From positions 3,555,621 to 3,619,620 of the forward strand of contig CM026428.1 in assembly GCA_014871385.1 (NCBI GenBank): 64,000 bases of DNA, in the 5' to 3' direction. The stretch comes from Ceratodon purpureus (lineage: Eukaryota > Streptophyta > Bryopsida > Pseudoditrichales > Ditrichaceae). The notes below the pieces were generated by a model. That model searched no databases, was not told the DNA's origin, and worked only from the letters and a program-made list of their open reading frames with translations. This document shows positions 44,401 through 56,415 of the stretch, one piece after another. Made by a program: the position numbers and the translations under genes. Position 1 is the first letter of the stretch. Each line of letters starts with the position of its first letter.

Positions 44401-44721
44401 TGGTAAAGCGTCCAATAATGGCGCAAATTTCAGCCTGGTGAATCTACTGCAAATTTAAGAGTGCAAATAATTTTCATGCATGGGGAAACTAATTAAAAAG
44501 TTGGAGCAAGTGGAATCATCATTTTTGGATTCTTCTACAATTAGTTATGAATATTTGAAGATGGATTCATAGGTGTTTCTAAAATGATGCCCTAAAATCG
44601 CACCCTATAATGTTTTCCATCAGTACATGGTACTCTTGGGTGGGGAAGCTATTATGTACCTCTGAGGGAAGATGACTAGAGCTCCATTTTTGGCACTGTG
44701 TCATTTTTGGTCGTTCTACCA
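44401..44721. mobile_element. 321-bp Tc1/mariner-type MITE private to right arm
   Basis: Flanked by TA (44399-44400 and 44722-44723). Ends are short inverted repeats, TGGTAAAGCGTCC and, read inward, TGGTAGAACGACC. The left arm retains the empty site, AGTTAGAAC with a single TA (~22727-22735 reversed). Interior is non-coding. Confidence 0.85.
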
Positions 44722-44723
44722 TA

Positions 44724-44937
44724 GAACTTGGAACCAAAAAGAGATTGGGAGGAGAACCAGATGTTCGTTGCCTAATTATCGCAGTGTTCACTCACCATCT
44801 CTACATTGTGCAGCTAAGGCAGGTTCGTGATCCTTCACCAAGTAGCGTAATTTCAGTACTCTAAACCACCTTTCGTATGATGGCTTGTGCAAAGGGCCAA
44901 GACATGACACTGCATGATTCCATAATGTTGAAAGTAG
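44724..44937. repeat. Diverged outer extension of the palindrome (right)
   Basis: Inverted, lower-identity match to 22491-22726. It lies beyond the MITE, and it stops where a truncated GCACAATAAAGTG-family MITE begins. Confidence 0.7.
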
Positions 44938-45340
44938 AGGGAGAGCACAATAAAGTGGACCACAATTTACAAAGTACAAAATGTGATCACTAAGAAGTGA
45001 ATATGAAGTGTGCTGTTTTTTAAAGGCTCAAAACTGATTTTTGAGCATTTTGGTGTAGTGTTTGAGCATTTTAGTCACTTTCTAGGATGTCATAAGGTAT
45101 CTTTCACCCATCATCATAAAAAGAACATCCTCGATTGAAACTTAATTTGACCACTAATTCTAAATCATAAAAATGAACTATTCAAAAGTCTTAATTTCTT
45201 CATTTGGAGCCCTTTGTTGTCTTTAGAGGATGTTTTTTTCAATTTGAAACACAATGTTCATTATTCCGTGAAAGCAAACGCACATAAAGTACCGCGGAAG
45301 TGACCCTCTTAAAAAACATCCTTGCGGTACTTTTGGAACC
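44938..45340. mobile_element. Truncated copy of the 740-bp MITE family
   Basis: Starts with AGAGCACAATAAAGTGGACC and continues through blocks shared with the 740-bp copies, in opposite orientation (e.g. GTCTTTAGAGGATGTTTTTT). Only one end is recognisable. Confidence 0.7.
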
Positions 45341-47699
45341 TTAATCCAATTTTTAAGTATATGAATTGACTATAATGAATCTTCTTTCACTTCCAATGAA
45401 CCTTCTTGCTTTAATGATGTAAACGGGCGCGACAAGCTCTTTAATGGAAACAACAATGACAAGTGACTTTTGATATCTCTTATATGAGATGTAACAGCAA
45501 GAGAGACTCAAGTGACTTCTGAGGAATCTTCTATAAAAGGACAAACACTGATGTCTTTTTGGGAAAGTCAGTCACTTACACACTCAAGATGATGAGTGGG
45601 GAAATCTAGACATGGATTCAATGTCCAGTCAAGTGATATTAAAATGACCTACCATAATTCTAAAAAGCAATGGTGTAGTAGTAATTGAGAAAAAGGCCTG
45701 GCTATCTGTAGTCATTTCTAACTTCAAGACTCAGCTGACATCCTATGAATCGTTTTATGAAAGCTAAACACTAATGTCTTATCAAGAAAGCAAGAGAGTG
45801 ATGCCTTCTCAAGAGAGCTTGATGCCTTCAACACGAAAGCTAAACACTGATGCAACGTCTATTCTAGTGATAAGAAAATGACCAATCACATTTCTAAACA
45901 AAGAATTGGTCTAATCCCATGCTAGAAAAAAGGTGGACTATCTCTTGTCACTTTTAACTTGAGTTGTATTCAGTTTGTGTTCTACAAGGCACTCATTGAA
46001 TTGTTAAAATTTTCATATATGAAAATTTTCCTTGCTGAATCTAAGTTATAATTTGAGAAGCTAAGAAATATCTATGATTGAATTGACAAGTTGCAAAAGT
46101 TCAAAACTCCAAGCAATAATTGAGTGACAATTTTTCAATAAATTCCATATACATATACATATATATATATACATATACATATATATATATATATATATAT
46201 ATTGATTTGTCTATCTCACAATTTTATAAAGCCAATCTGGACGGACGTTTGTTCTTCTATACTTATGGTGTAATCATGAGTCCTTATAGAAAGGCTTGTC
46301 TATTATGTCCCAATGTCGTCATGTCATGACTGCTATTTGTTACAACCCAATGCTAGATTCGACCATTACGTGGTTAAAAAGATCCTAACCATATTTGGTA
46401 TGTAAGTACATTATTCCAATTTGGACATGTATGATGGAAGATGTCTACGACTCTACGTGTCATGACATGTCACCAAATTAGAATAATGTCAAGAAATGTT
46501 CACTAGCACTTCTCCATTCACCATGTCCATCTTTTGATTCCATCATTAGCCCTACGGTTTCCTACCGTCAACCCTTGTTTCAAACCGCCCCACCATCATT
46601 TCCTACCATGACACCCTTGTTTTTTCTTGCGCAACCCCCTCCCCCTTCCTCCCTTCCCTGCCGTCTGCCTTGAATTGCACATCGTTCGCCTAGGCTTGGT
46701 ATAGGTATCACACAAGAGGGAAAAAGTTCTTAATAGTTGGGATTTAAGAGGAGACGATATAGAATGAGGGGTAGACAACCGGGAACATAGGGCCGGTGAC
46801 AAGGAAGAAGAGAGGTGAAAAGCAACTTTTGAAGGCTCTAGAAGCCACATTTTGAACCAAAATTTTATCATTGAGGATGTTTTTGACATCCTCATGAAAT
46901 GTAGATGCCAAAAATGTATTCAAACATAAGAGATAAATGAAAGATGAGGTTGATAGTCTGATAGAGTTATTGAAAGGTAATACGGTCAAATTAGGGCGAA
47001 GAACAAGAACATGGAGGCGATTCACATGTTACATGGGTCGGACAACAGGTAACAAGTTTCCAATGGTTGGAAACAAGGGGCGGACGGTAGGAAAGAGGGG
47101 AAAAATGGTAGAAAATTGTGAGGCGGACGAAGAGATCTGAAAGGGGGTAGAATATGGAAGGCACTATAGTAAGCGTAAGTTGATTTAGTTTTTTCTTATA
47201 TTTAGGAATCCTAATAACCTCTCTAAATACATTCTCGCCATAGTGGCATATGACACATTGGATTTTGTCATACAATGGATGTAGACATTGGCATTGGATA
47301 ATTAAATTACCCTACCTATAGAGTCAATTCTATGTTGACCCTACGTGGATCCTAGTGTGTGATGACAAAAGGGTCTGTTACAACACAAACCGTTGTGATA
47401 GGACATCATGTCATGGTACGTTGTAATATATAACCCTTGTTATAGGATATTTTTCTAGAGACTATGAAGTAATAAAATATGTATAATATAGTTTTGAAAT
47501 ATTTCCCATTTAGATCGTATACATTTTATTTACTTTACATATGTAAAATCTTAACATTCAAACAAAATCATTATCTCGTACTTTATTTCTTTATTGCAAA
47601 TTTGTCCAAATTGCCAATTTGACTCCTTTTCACTTTAGGCCTAATAAATCTCAATCTTCGCATTTATTAGTATATTTTGATATGAGATCTTAAAATGAA
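45341..47699. other. AT-rich intergenic DNA, no gene seen
   Basis: No supported ORF. A (TA)-rich microsatellite occupies ~46148-46202. Short frames around 46600-47275 lie on both strands without any recognisable motif. Confidence 0.5.
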
Positions 47700-47707
47700 C
47701 CTATTTT

Positions 47708-49298
47708 TAGGGTTTTCTATGTTGTCTGGTCGTGACTATCTCGTCGGGACGTCGGAATGGGTCGCAACAAGACCATTGTGACGTCACAATAGGGATCAAC
47801 GTAGGTTTAAACTTTAGAGTAGGCCCTGCGAGTAGGTCGGGTAAAACAATTTCCTCATTGCATACGTGGCGTCCTACGCCGCAAGAGAGGGGGCCACATT
47901 AGATGACGTGGATCTGCGGGAGGGAGGTCGCAATGGCAAAATGTAAAAGTGATGACTACCATCCGCCCCATGTTTCCATACATTGGGAACGTGTTCCCCA
48001 TCGTCCGACCCCTTGTTCCTTGTTGTCCGCTCCAATTTAACCCCTTCAACTTAGAGAGGCCATATCTTCCTCATTTTTTGCCTTATTTTAGCATTTGAGG
48101 ACATTTTTGGAATCTACAGTTCATGAGGATGTCTAAAATGTCCTTGAAATCAAGATTTGGATTCCAAATGCGGCTACTAAAGCCCCTGAAAGTTGCTGTC
48201 CGCCTCCCTTGTTCCACCTAGTCCGCCCCATGTTTTTTCTAGTCCGCCAGGGGGGATGCACAATAAAGTGTACCAAAAAAGTGCTCTGCTCATTGCCAAT
48301 TTCAGCCCCTATTGCAGAGACATAAAAAAGTGGCATTTTGATTGTTGGTATGTAAGGACGAAGTTTGGGTATAGAAAATAGACTTGATAATCTAAAGTGT
48401 GGAATAATACGGTACAAATTTGCGTCTTCTTTAATGCCGTACGAGAACCTCAAAGTCCGACAAAGTGAATGCAGTCATTTGATAATGTAATAAGAACAAG
48501 TGTCAGATGTTGTCGGAAATCACTTTTGATTCCATAAGGACCTGCGTTTGTGAATTGCGGTTGTAGAAATGACAATGACCACTTCAAATGAAAGTTTGGG
48601 TGGACAAGAAGTATTTCAGGGACGTTTTTAAAACATTGTTTTCCGTGAAACTTTTTGTGAGGTTTTTTTCACCGTACATTGTTTTTTAAATTGGAAAAAA
48701 CATCCTCTGAAGACAATAGAGGGCCCAAAATGAAGAAATTGAGACTTTGGAAAAGTTCATTTTCATGATTTAGAACCAGCCGTCAAATTAAGTTTCAATT
48801 GAAGATGTTTTTTTTATCGAGATGCCTGGAAGATACCTTATGATACCTTAAAAAGTGACTAAAATGCTCCAAAACTACACAAAAATGCTCGAAATCAGCT
48901 TTGAGCTTTAAAAAACAGCACACTTCATATTCACTTCTTAGTGATCACATATTGCACTTTGTGGTACACTTTATTGTGCTTCCCCCCGCCCCATGTTCTC
49001 AACTATTGGAAACTTGTTGTATATCATCCGCCCCTTGTTCTCAATGATTGGGAACGTAATCCTCGTAATTTTTCTTTCCATTTACTGTAATTTGCTGACA
49101 TGTCATGACACGCGGATGCCTTCCAAGTTCCATCCTACATGTCAAAGTTAGGGTAATGTAATTTTATTCAAAACCTAGTTATTTTTGAGTCCGACACAGT
49201 AAAGACAGGATCGGTCATAATGTTGTGACATCATGACGTCATAATGTCGTGACATTATGACGGAAATGGCCTCCGTCACGACGCAATAGAATACCTTG
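47708..49298. mobile_element. 1.59-kb hAT-like non-autonomous element with CRE palindrome
   Basis: Ends TAGGGTTTTCTATGTTG and, read inward, CAAGGTATTCTATTGCG are imperfect inverted repeats. Flanks CCTATTTT (47700-47707) and CCTATTAT (49299-49306) agree at 7 of 8 bases, as for a hAT 8-bp duplication. The subterminal parts match the 252-bp element at 61454-61705. A 16-bp perfect palindrome ATTGTGACGTCACAAT lies near 47786. A 739-bp MITE is nested inside. Confidence 0.7.
48249..48987. mobile_element. 739-bp PIF/Harbinger-like MITE, nested
   Basis: Flanked by GCC (48246-48248 and 48988-48990). Ends and interior match the 740-bp copy at 35489-36228 closely. Inserted inside the hAT-like element 47708-49298, so it is younger than that element. 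Confidence 0.82.
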
Positions 49299-49306
49299 CC
49301 TATTAT

Positions 49307-51456
49307 ACTTCTCATATACCAAAATCAAACAGTTGATTTTTCTTTGTTTATGAAATCATAAAGATCAAAGTCAAATCAAGTTAAATATTCTTGACCACCA
49401 ACTCTTAAAAACTATGCTTTATCAAACTTTGCAACTTGCCCTTGTAAAACTACAACTTAGGCATGTTGGTAGTTTGATTAGAAATTTGCTTGGTGATACA
49501 TTTAAATAAAGACATTTGGAAAACATCTTTGAAGTAGGCTTTATTACTTCTTGCATAAATTGAACGACAAAATGAGGTATCACTAAAAATTTCCAAAAAA
49601 TCATAAATTCACCAAAAACAAGTCACACAATAAGTTTGCAATGGAATCTTCCCAGTTCAAATTAATCACACAAGAATAACATCTTGAAGTACATTATTTA
49701 AGCTGCCAATAATCCTAATATCTCAATGGCGTGTTAAAGAATTTTAGAATATAAAGAACCAAGAATAATATGTTATCTTTAGCTTTAATGATGGGATAAA
49801 TCATATGTTTTCTCTCATGTATATTTCTAATTTTATGCAATAGACATATCTTGGACAAAAGAGATATCAATATAATTATGGTTTGGAAAATAAATATCAG
49901 TTTTGGATGAAAAAGAGTCTTAAATTGAATTTTATAACTACTATACAGTATATTGAGATTTTCATCAAAAGATTCTATTGATGCTGTTTTAGATGAACCA
50001 TTGACCTGTAAATTAATGATTCTCTATTTGAAACAAAATTGATGTATTGAAATTTGAAATCAAATAAATATTGGCAAAATTATTAGAGGTCAAGGTGTCA
50101 AATTGCATAATATTCAAAAGCAATCTTCAAATTCAAAAGTGATTTCTTTCCTTTTTTTTGGATAAAGGAATAATATTTTTGAAATTCTACAAGTTTTGTT
50201 TTACAAGTCAAACTCTTGTGAGACCTAGACGACATACTTTTCCATTTCAAAATCTGCTGCTATGTAATGCATACACTCAACTTTCATTTACAATTTGAAA
50301 GATGTCATCATAGCTTACAAGCAAACTGTATATTACCTAATTTAATATTGACAAGGGTTTTCATGTGCATACAATGTGCTATTGTAGATTCATTCATAAG
50401 CAATTGCCAAAATGAACCATAAAAGTTTTAAGAAAAAAATTATTTCTAAATAAGAAACCAATTGAAAATGCTTAAAAGGAAAGAAAGGATTGACATCTTC
50501 ACATATAAATGAATGCAACTACCGCATTTTAAATTCATATACAACAAGTTTGCATTCCAGATAAACTTATTTTCTAGTTATGACATTTTTGAAACATAAC
50601 AATACAATTTGTGTCCAATTGATAGTGTATATTGTCTTTGTTGAATGTAGAGCTTCAATGTATTAAATTTGAGGGGAGCTGTTTTTGTTCAATTTAGAAA
50701 ATTGTTTTCTTACAAATCAACATATTGTTTCAAATGTACAATATTTTGATGAGATTATGACCCTTCAATATGTTAAGACGTATAAAAAAATAACCTTGTA
50801 TCCCCGTCTTTCCTCTCTTCATAGCCTCATAGGTGAGATTAGGATAAAAATTTGATGAGAATGTTTGTTTCTTCTGCAGTTTCTTTAAATCCACGGACCA
50901 CAATACATTGAGATTAAAGATTTGGAAATCTTCTACAATTGGTTAAAAACTCTTATTATTAACAAAACACCAAGTTCTTTTTTAATGACACGAGTTGATT
51001 ATGACTAGTTGCATTAGACCACATTTCTATGATTGCTTTGATGTATGTGATCATAATTTGTAGCAAACCTACATTGTGACCAGATACATTAAAAAAGAAA
51101 TAGTAACTGATACTGGTCACACATTTGAAATTTGGAACTAATCTGCTTTTTTATAGCAAGAAATTATATATTTTTTCTGAAAGAGTTACTCATAATCCTC
51201 TTCTACAATATGTCATTATCCCATGTATGAGAGAATTACCCACAGCCTACAGGATGATGACATTCATGTGATCTCAACTGGAATTCCTGTGATTGAGTTA
51301 GTCAGCAGATAACAGATCTGAGAAGTTTGTACTAGCTGAGTGACATACTCGTCAACCACATGGCCCTCACTGATATATTCTACTCAAAATTTCAGCATGC
51401 TCCCAGACAGTTAACCCAGTAGCTCCATCTTAGTTTGTCCCTGATAGTGGGACAGG
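49307..51456. other. AT-rich intergenic DNA, no gene seen
   Basis: Long AT-rich stretch with no supported coding region, RNA or clear repeat structure on either strand. Confidence 0.5.
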
Positions 51457-51552
51457 TGCGGTTTTTTGTATTAATTAATTAAAGGGTTCCTTGAGGAGGT
51501 GCCACGTGGACCCCTTTAAGGACCCCTTAAACTAATTAATACAGAAAACCAC
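51457..51552. repeat. ~96-bp hairpin/MITE-like inverted repeat
   Basis: Arms of about 35 bp (GCGGTTTTTTGTATTAATTA on the left, GTGGTTTTCTGTATTAATTA read inward on the right) flank a small loop containing CCACGTGG. It could be a tiny MITE or a structured RNA-like element. Confidence 0.6.
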
Positions 51553-51716
51553 ACTATTTCATATTTCAAAATCTTTCCACCCACAACTCATATACTTTGT
51601 CACATCCTCTGCATTTGCAAACAATATGGGGCAAATCCCCAAATTATCATACCATCACCATACCATCACATACCATCGCCATGCCACATCACACCCCCTC
51701 CACATCACACCCCTCA

Positions 51717-52574
51717 TTAACCCCTAAATGGCCATTGTCCTAGAATGGGCTTTTTTGAAATTTGGGCAGGTTCCTAAAAATTCAAATTTACTTGAAAAAT
51801 TTTGAATTTTTTTGTGGTAAAAGGTTTTTTCAAGAGGTTTATGGGGATATTTTTTTTATTTTTTTTGGATGAAGTGAGAAAAAGTTATGCTCCTTTGAGC
51901 ATAAAACGCCCTTCCACGGGCAAGCTCTCAGCCACTGTGAATGCAGCAATTTCTGCCCAAAACTGCCCAAAACTGCCCAAATCTGCCCAAATCTGCCTAA
52001 AGACAAAACTTTGAAATTCCACCAAAAATTGAGATTTTGATATTTTTTGAAAATAAAAATTTCTATGTATAGATGAGGTAGTATAGCATGTTCTCACCGT
52101 TTGGATTTTTAATCCAAATTTTTTCATATGCTATTCTTATTGTCCAAAAACGGCCTTTCTTTGTGAATTTCAGTACACCCCCTAGCGGAAAATGATTGTT
52201 TTGGCAACCTTCCACAACTTTTTTGTAAACAATTTGTTTAACACAATTAGCTAACTCAGTCTTCTTTGACGTGCATCAAAACCCCCAAAATCCATAATGG
52301 AAAAAAATGGTTTTTTGGGCCTTCAAAACTCTGCTGATCCCTTTTTGCGCAGGGAAAAAAAACTTGTTTTTCAACTTTGAACGTTATGATCTTGCAATTG
52401 GTGAGGAATGAGTGTGTAAGATTTGGTGGACATGTTGACATAGAAGTTAGCTACAAGATCTTACGGTTAGATGTACTAATTAAGACCCCAAGTTTGCAAA
52501 ATCCACTTTGCTTGGAAGAGGGGCTGGTTTCAGGCAGTTTTGATGAAAAACACCCTTGGCCGTTTAGGGGTTAA
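51717..52574. mobile_element. piggyBac-like non-autonomous element bounded by TTAA
   Basis: TTAA at both edges (51717-51720, 52571-52574) encloses 850 bp whose ends are inverted repeats CCCCTAAATGGCCA and CCCCTAAACGGCCA. A TTAA duplication and CCC-starting ends are the piggyBac signature. It shares ends and internal strings (AAGATCTTACGG) with 56416-57352. A short tandem CTGCCCAAA repeat sits at ~51953-52000. No transposase is encoded. Confidence 0.6.
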
Positions 52575-53210
52575 TTAATTAATTAATGTCACATTTGGTG
52601 GTTCGCAATTTTGGGTGCATAGTTTTATGATCATAAGTGATCTGCACAACCATGAACTGCAATTCTATGAGTCTGGACAACAGTCATCAGACAGACATGG
52701 GCCACAGCAAAAGAATGGACTTCTGCCCAGTGATTCAAGTTGTCACAGACAGGAACTTAGCTTCACCAGATGACATAGTATTAGCCACACTAATGGTAGG
52801 TTGCAACACTGGCTGGAAACCTCTTGAATGTAGTTTATTCAAGTTAGATGAGGCTGTGTGCAGAGGAGTTGCAGGCAGGAAGAATGCTGAGTAATTTTGA
52901 TATGGTCACCAGTTGAACACGTAGACTGTTGATAATGTTGACCCAATCTCCTTGAGAAAGCAGGGGTGCAAGACCCATGAGCCGGACAGAAGGCCTCCAT
53001 CAATACCAGTCTCCATAGCTACTGTCCTCTGCTTACAGGTCTCTAGTGCACAAGAGACCAGCTATGGAGCCTGTTTGTTCAAATTCAGCCATGAACTGCC
53101 GGCTTGACCCAAAATAATGTTGGTTTCAATTGTCTGAACTGTTCTTGTCATTCATCTTTCATCCACATTTGTTTGCATGTGAGTATGTACAAATTTTCCT
53201 GTAGCACATA
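52575..53210. other. Intergenic, no gene seen
   Basis: No supported gene; one 85-codon plus-strand frame (from ~52637) has no recognisable motif. Confidence 0.4.
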
Positions 53211-53481
53211 CCGTAGCCTACTAGCAGCTTCGTACAAAAATAATTCTAAAAATAGAAAACAAAATATTTAGAAAATTATGAAGTCAAAAATCGAAATTAG
53301 AATAAATTAGTTTTTGCAATATTTTGTTAGTTCTAAGCCATTTCAGGTCATTTTTACTGATTTTTGGCAAAAAAACAAAAATTGAGAAATCCATTTTGGA
53401 GGTGTTGATCATCAATTTTTCAGAATAATTAAATATTCGACCAAGCATGAACGAAGCTGCTAGTAGCCTAGTAGGCTACGG
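53211..53481. mobile_element. 271-bp inverted-repeat element (MITE-like)
   Basis: The left end CCGTAGCCTACTAGCAGCTT and the right end, read inward, share the sequence, but the right copy carries an extra GCTACTAG block, a small internal duplication. The interior is AT-rich. Superfamily unclear. Confidence 0.6.
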
Positions 53482-53583
53482 TAACAAGTATGTAGATTAT
53501 CAATGTTGGCTGAATGTGAAAGAAAAATGCACGGTAACAAGTATGTAGATTATCAATGTTGGCTGAATGTGAAAGAAAAATGC
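53478..53583. repeat. 53-bp tandem duplication
   Basis: Two units beginning ACGGTAACAAGTATGTAG follow directly on one another with no visible mismatch until the last base, so the duplication is recent. It starts inside the end of the inverted-repeat element. Confidence 0.9.
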
Positions 53584-55842
53584 AGCCAACTCCCTCTCTC
53601 CGAGCACTCTTTGTCATTCCTACAATGAATCTTAACATGGGCTAGTTTGCACACTTCCAATGAAGTTCTAGGTAGCAGGCCGTTTGACCCCTTAAAGGTT
53701 AACCCCAGTGAAGTGGCGGGCTTGGGATTTGTTTCACACACCTGGGGCTCCTTTTCAATGTTCATTATCAGTTTATAGGCAGCCTGGGAGTACCGTAATT
53801 CCTCACGATGCTTAATAGATGGAAACGCAAACAGAAAAACAAGAACTGGTATCAGTACACATTGACCAAAGTTACTGTATGTTTGGTAGTTCTAAACATA
53901 CCCATCTAATTGATGCTGCTAGTGCTAATAGATAATTTAATACCCTTGTCAAAGAAAGTGACACCAGCACAATGCACTCATCCTCAAATGCCTGTTCTTG
54001 GTGATCTATTTCTTGTCACTTTCACTAATCCTCAGCTTCAAGTTCCAGGTTGACTGAGTATGAGTCCACAATGCCATTGTCTTCTATTAGAACACCAGTT
54101 GATGAGTACTGGGAGAAAACCGATGCTATGCAAATGAGATGTAAAACAAAGCATACAAGATCTAGATGGCCATGGTCATGATTCTTGCTTAGCAAGGCCA
54201 AGCACACTAATGGTGATCATCCTCTTGAGTGCCCCTTGTGTGGGTACTATTGATCACCCCACGCAATAGAAGATTTGTTTTCTGAAATTGAAAGTTCTCA
54301 AAGTGCTAACGTGTGCCCTCTGAGCACTTGAAGTGGTGGTACTGGCTGCTCAGAGCAAGGGTTTGTGGAGACCAGCTAGCTGAGAGTTATTTGATAGAGA
54401 CCCCCACCGACCTTGCATGTACAGCTACACAAAAGCTGCAGCACACATGAGATAACATTTAAAGGTTATCAGTTGCAACTGGGAGACCTTCCAATGCACC
54501 TTGAAGTATTGGTACTCCAACTCCCTTGCAAAGAGAACTCATTTCTGTCCAACTCCTTTACACTAGCCATGTTTACACAAAGTGAAGAAGCTGAGGTGCA
54601 AAATCCAGTGCAAAATTCAAGGTAAGTCCTAATTCTCTTGGAAAAATGGTGTTCATTCTTTGAGTAATCTTCTCTGTGTCTACACATGGTGGAGACCTTG
54701 ACTGAAAATTGATGGGATTGTGGAGTTCTCCTTGGAAGATGGATTAGCCACATGTGACATGGCTAGTGTACATTATGGTGAAAAAGTTCAACAAACATTA
54801 TGGTGGATGGCCATACGGTTGCTGTGTGAGGGTTGATGCATTTTAGAATGAAACTAGATGCATGAACTAGCCTCCTGAGGATGTATGTACTATACATTGT
54901 CACTATCAATTCAGGAAATTTTCACTAATCTTTCAAATGTTATTAGACATAGGCATTGATGCATTCTTTGAGTTCCCATTGGAAGTCTCATTCTGGGTGG
55001 ATGAACATCTATCCATGGCTGAGCCACATGTAAATGTCTCGAAGCAACTGGGTCAAGCATCCTTGTGTGCATCAGTATACTGTACACCATTCATGAATTC
55101 ATACATGCTAAACCCCTAAACGTGCTAGTATTTTGTTTTTCATATTTTATCATGGTTATAAACATTGAATTGGAATACTGTATTTCTACTATCCAATTTT
55201 GATGTAAAATTGAAGCCAAAAATGTTAAATTTCAACGTCATTGTCCAATTATTGAATTGTGTTGGGACCGTAAATTGGGTTATCCAAATCAACAAGCATT
55301 CGTCTTCATGGTTTCGGATTTTTATTAAAGTCAATCATGACAAATTGAAGCCTCTGAAGCTCTGGCTTTAAGTTCAAAGTTCAGACCTTGAAGGTAAAAT
55401 TAGAGAAAATTCAATTCAATTCCAAGAATTTTGGTTTTTTTTCTTCTTCATAATCTTTATGATTGCTCATCCAATCAGTTGTTTTTCCACACCAATTGTG
55501 CCATTTAACTAGTTCAGAGACTCTGAAAGTGGCAGTTTGTGGTGCTATCACCTTCTGAGAGACTTCAAATGCTAAATTATGCCAGCACTTGCCAGTTCCA
55601 GCCTCCTGCCGCTCAACCTGTTGAGGAGTTGTAACTTGTACAAGCAGGTTCATTTAAAAGGGAGGCACATCTCTTTCAAAGGAACATGACTCATTGATCT
55701 CCCATTTGAATTCCCAGTACGCCTTGTATTTCATTCCCAGGAGACCCTCTTCCATTTTGACTGTGTTTCATTCTCAAACAGGTGATTTGACAGTAAACAG
55801 GGGAAGGATTAGTGGGCAGGGCAATCCAAAATCCTTGTCTCA
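53584..55842. other. Intergenic, no gene seen
   Basis: Mixed-composition DNA with scattered short frames and no supported gene. Confidence 0.45.
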
Positions 55843-56185
55843 GATAAATGATGCAGTGTTCGAAGGAGAGTATTGGTCGTCGGCCAAGATCAGAGCATAC
55901 ATTTGGGATGCTCTCTTGGAATATGGTAGACTCGAGTGGCAGAAGACTCAGCTTAGGTACAAAAAAGCTAAGACCCCGGAGAAAGCCCAAAGCATACTTG
56001 ATGGCTTTGATGCTGTCTGGGTTATTAGAAATGTTATCTGTGTTAGGAATGGTTTATCTGTTGTTTGGCATCCGATGCCATGTGCTAGTCCCCTCATCTT
56101 TTGGTAACTCTTCCCGGAGGTTCCCCCTCTGTGGTTTGTAATCTACTTTTTGCAATGAATTTCCTTGCTTCAAAAAATAAAATAA
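55843..56185 (+). mobile_element. 5'-truncated LINE-like retroposon
   Basis: A 343-bp insert is flanked by a 15-bp direct repeat AAAATCCTTGTCTCA (55828-55842 and 56186-56200) and ends in an A-rich tail (AAAAAATAAAATAAA). It carries an open frame (EYWSSAKIRAYIWDALLEYG.., ending at TAA 56105-56107) that looks like the C-terminal end of a plant LINE ORF2. Long variable target duplication, 5' truncation and A tail are hallmarks of target-primed reverse transcription. Confidence 0.75.
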
Positions 56186-56415
56186 AAAATCCTTGTCTCA
56201 TTCAATGAATGTGCACTGCAAAATGACCATGTTCCCACCACCACTCCCTTTCACAAAATCTGAGTCCTATGCATCTCCTGGGGCATTGATAGTCCGAATG
56301 TTCTTAGACGCACCATGGCTGCAACATGAGTTTTAGTTTTCCATACTTGTTGTGTTCTGATTGGGCAAGTTTTAGATCCATCTTAGTAGCAGCCTTACGA
56401 CATGCTCACCTCATT

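Larger units (their letters stand above)
37358..44721. repeat. Right arm of a large palindrome
   Basis: Inverted copy of 22727-35395 without the Copia element. Net length is about 7.04 kb plus a private 321-bp MITE at the outer end. It carries BELL copy B in full. Confidence 0.95.

Noticed and set aside
22727..44721. Palindrome as a pure assembly duplication
   Set aside because: Arms differ by the Copia insertion, a MITE, a 10-bp indel, microsatellite lengths and scattered substitutions, each with sensible empty sites.
46120..46329. 70-codon ORF
   Set aside because: Starts in a TA microsatellite encoding repeated Ile/Tyr, with no other coding sign.
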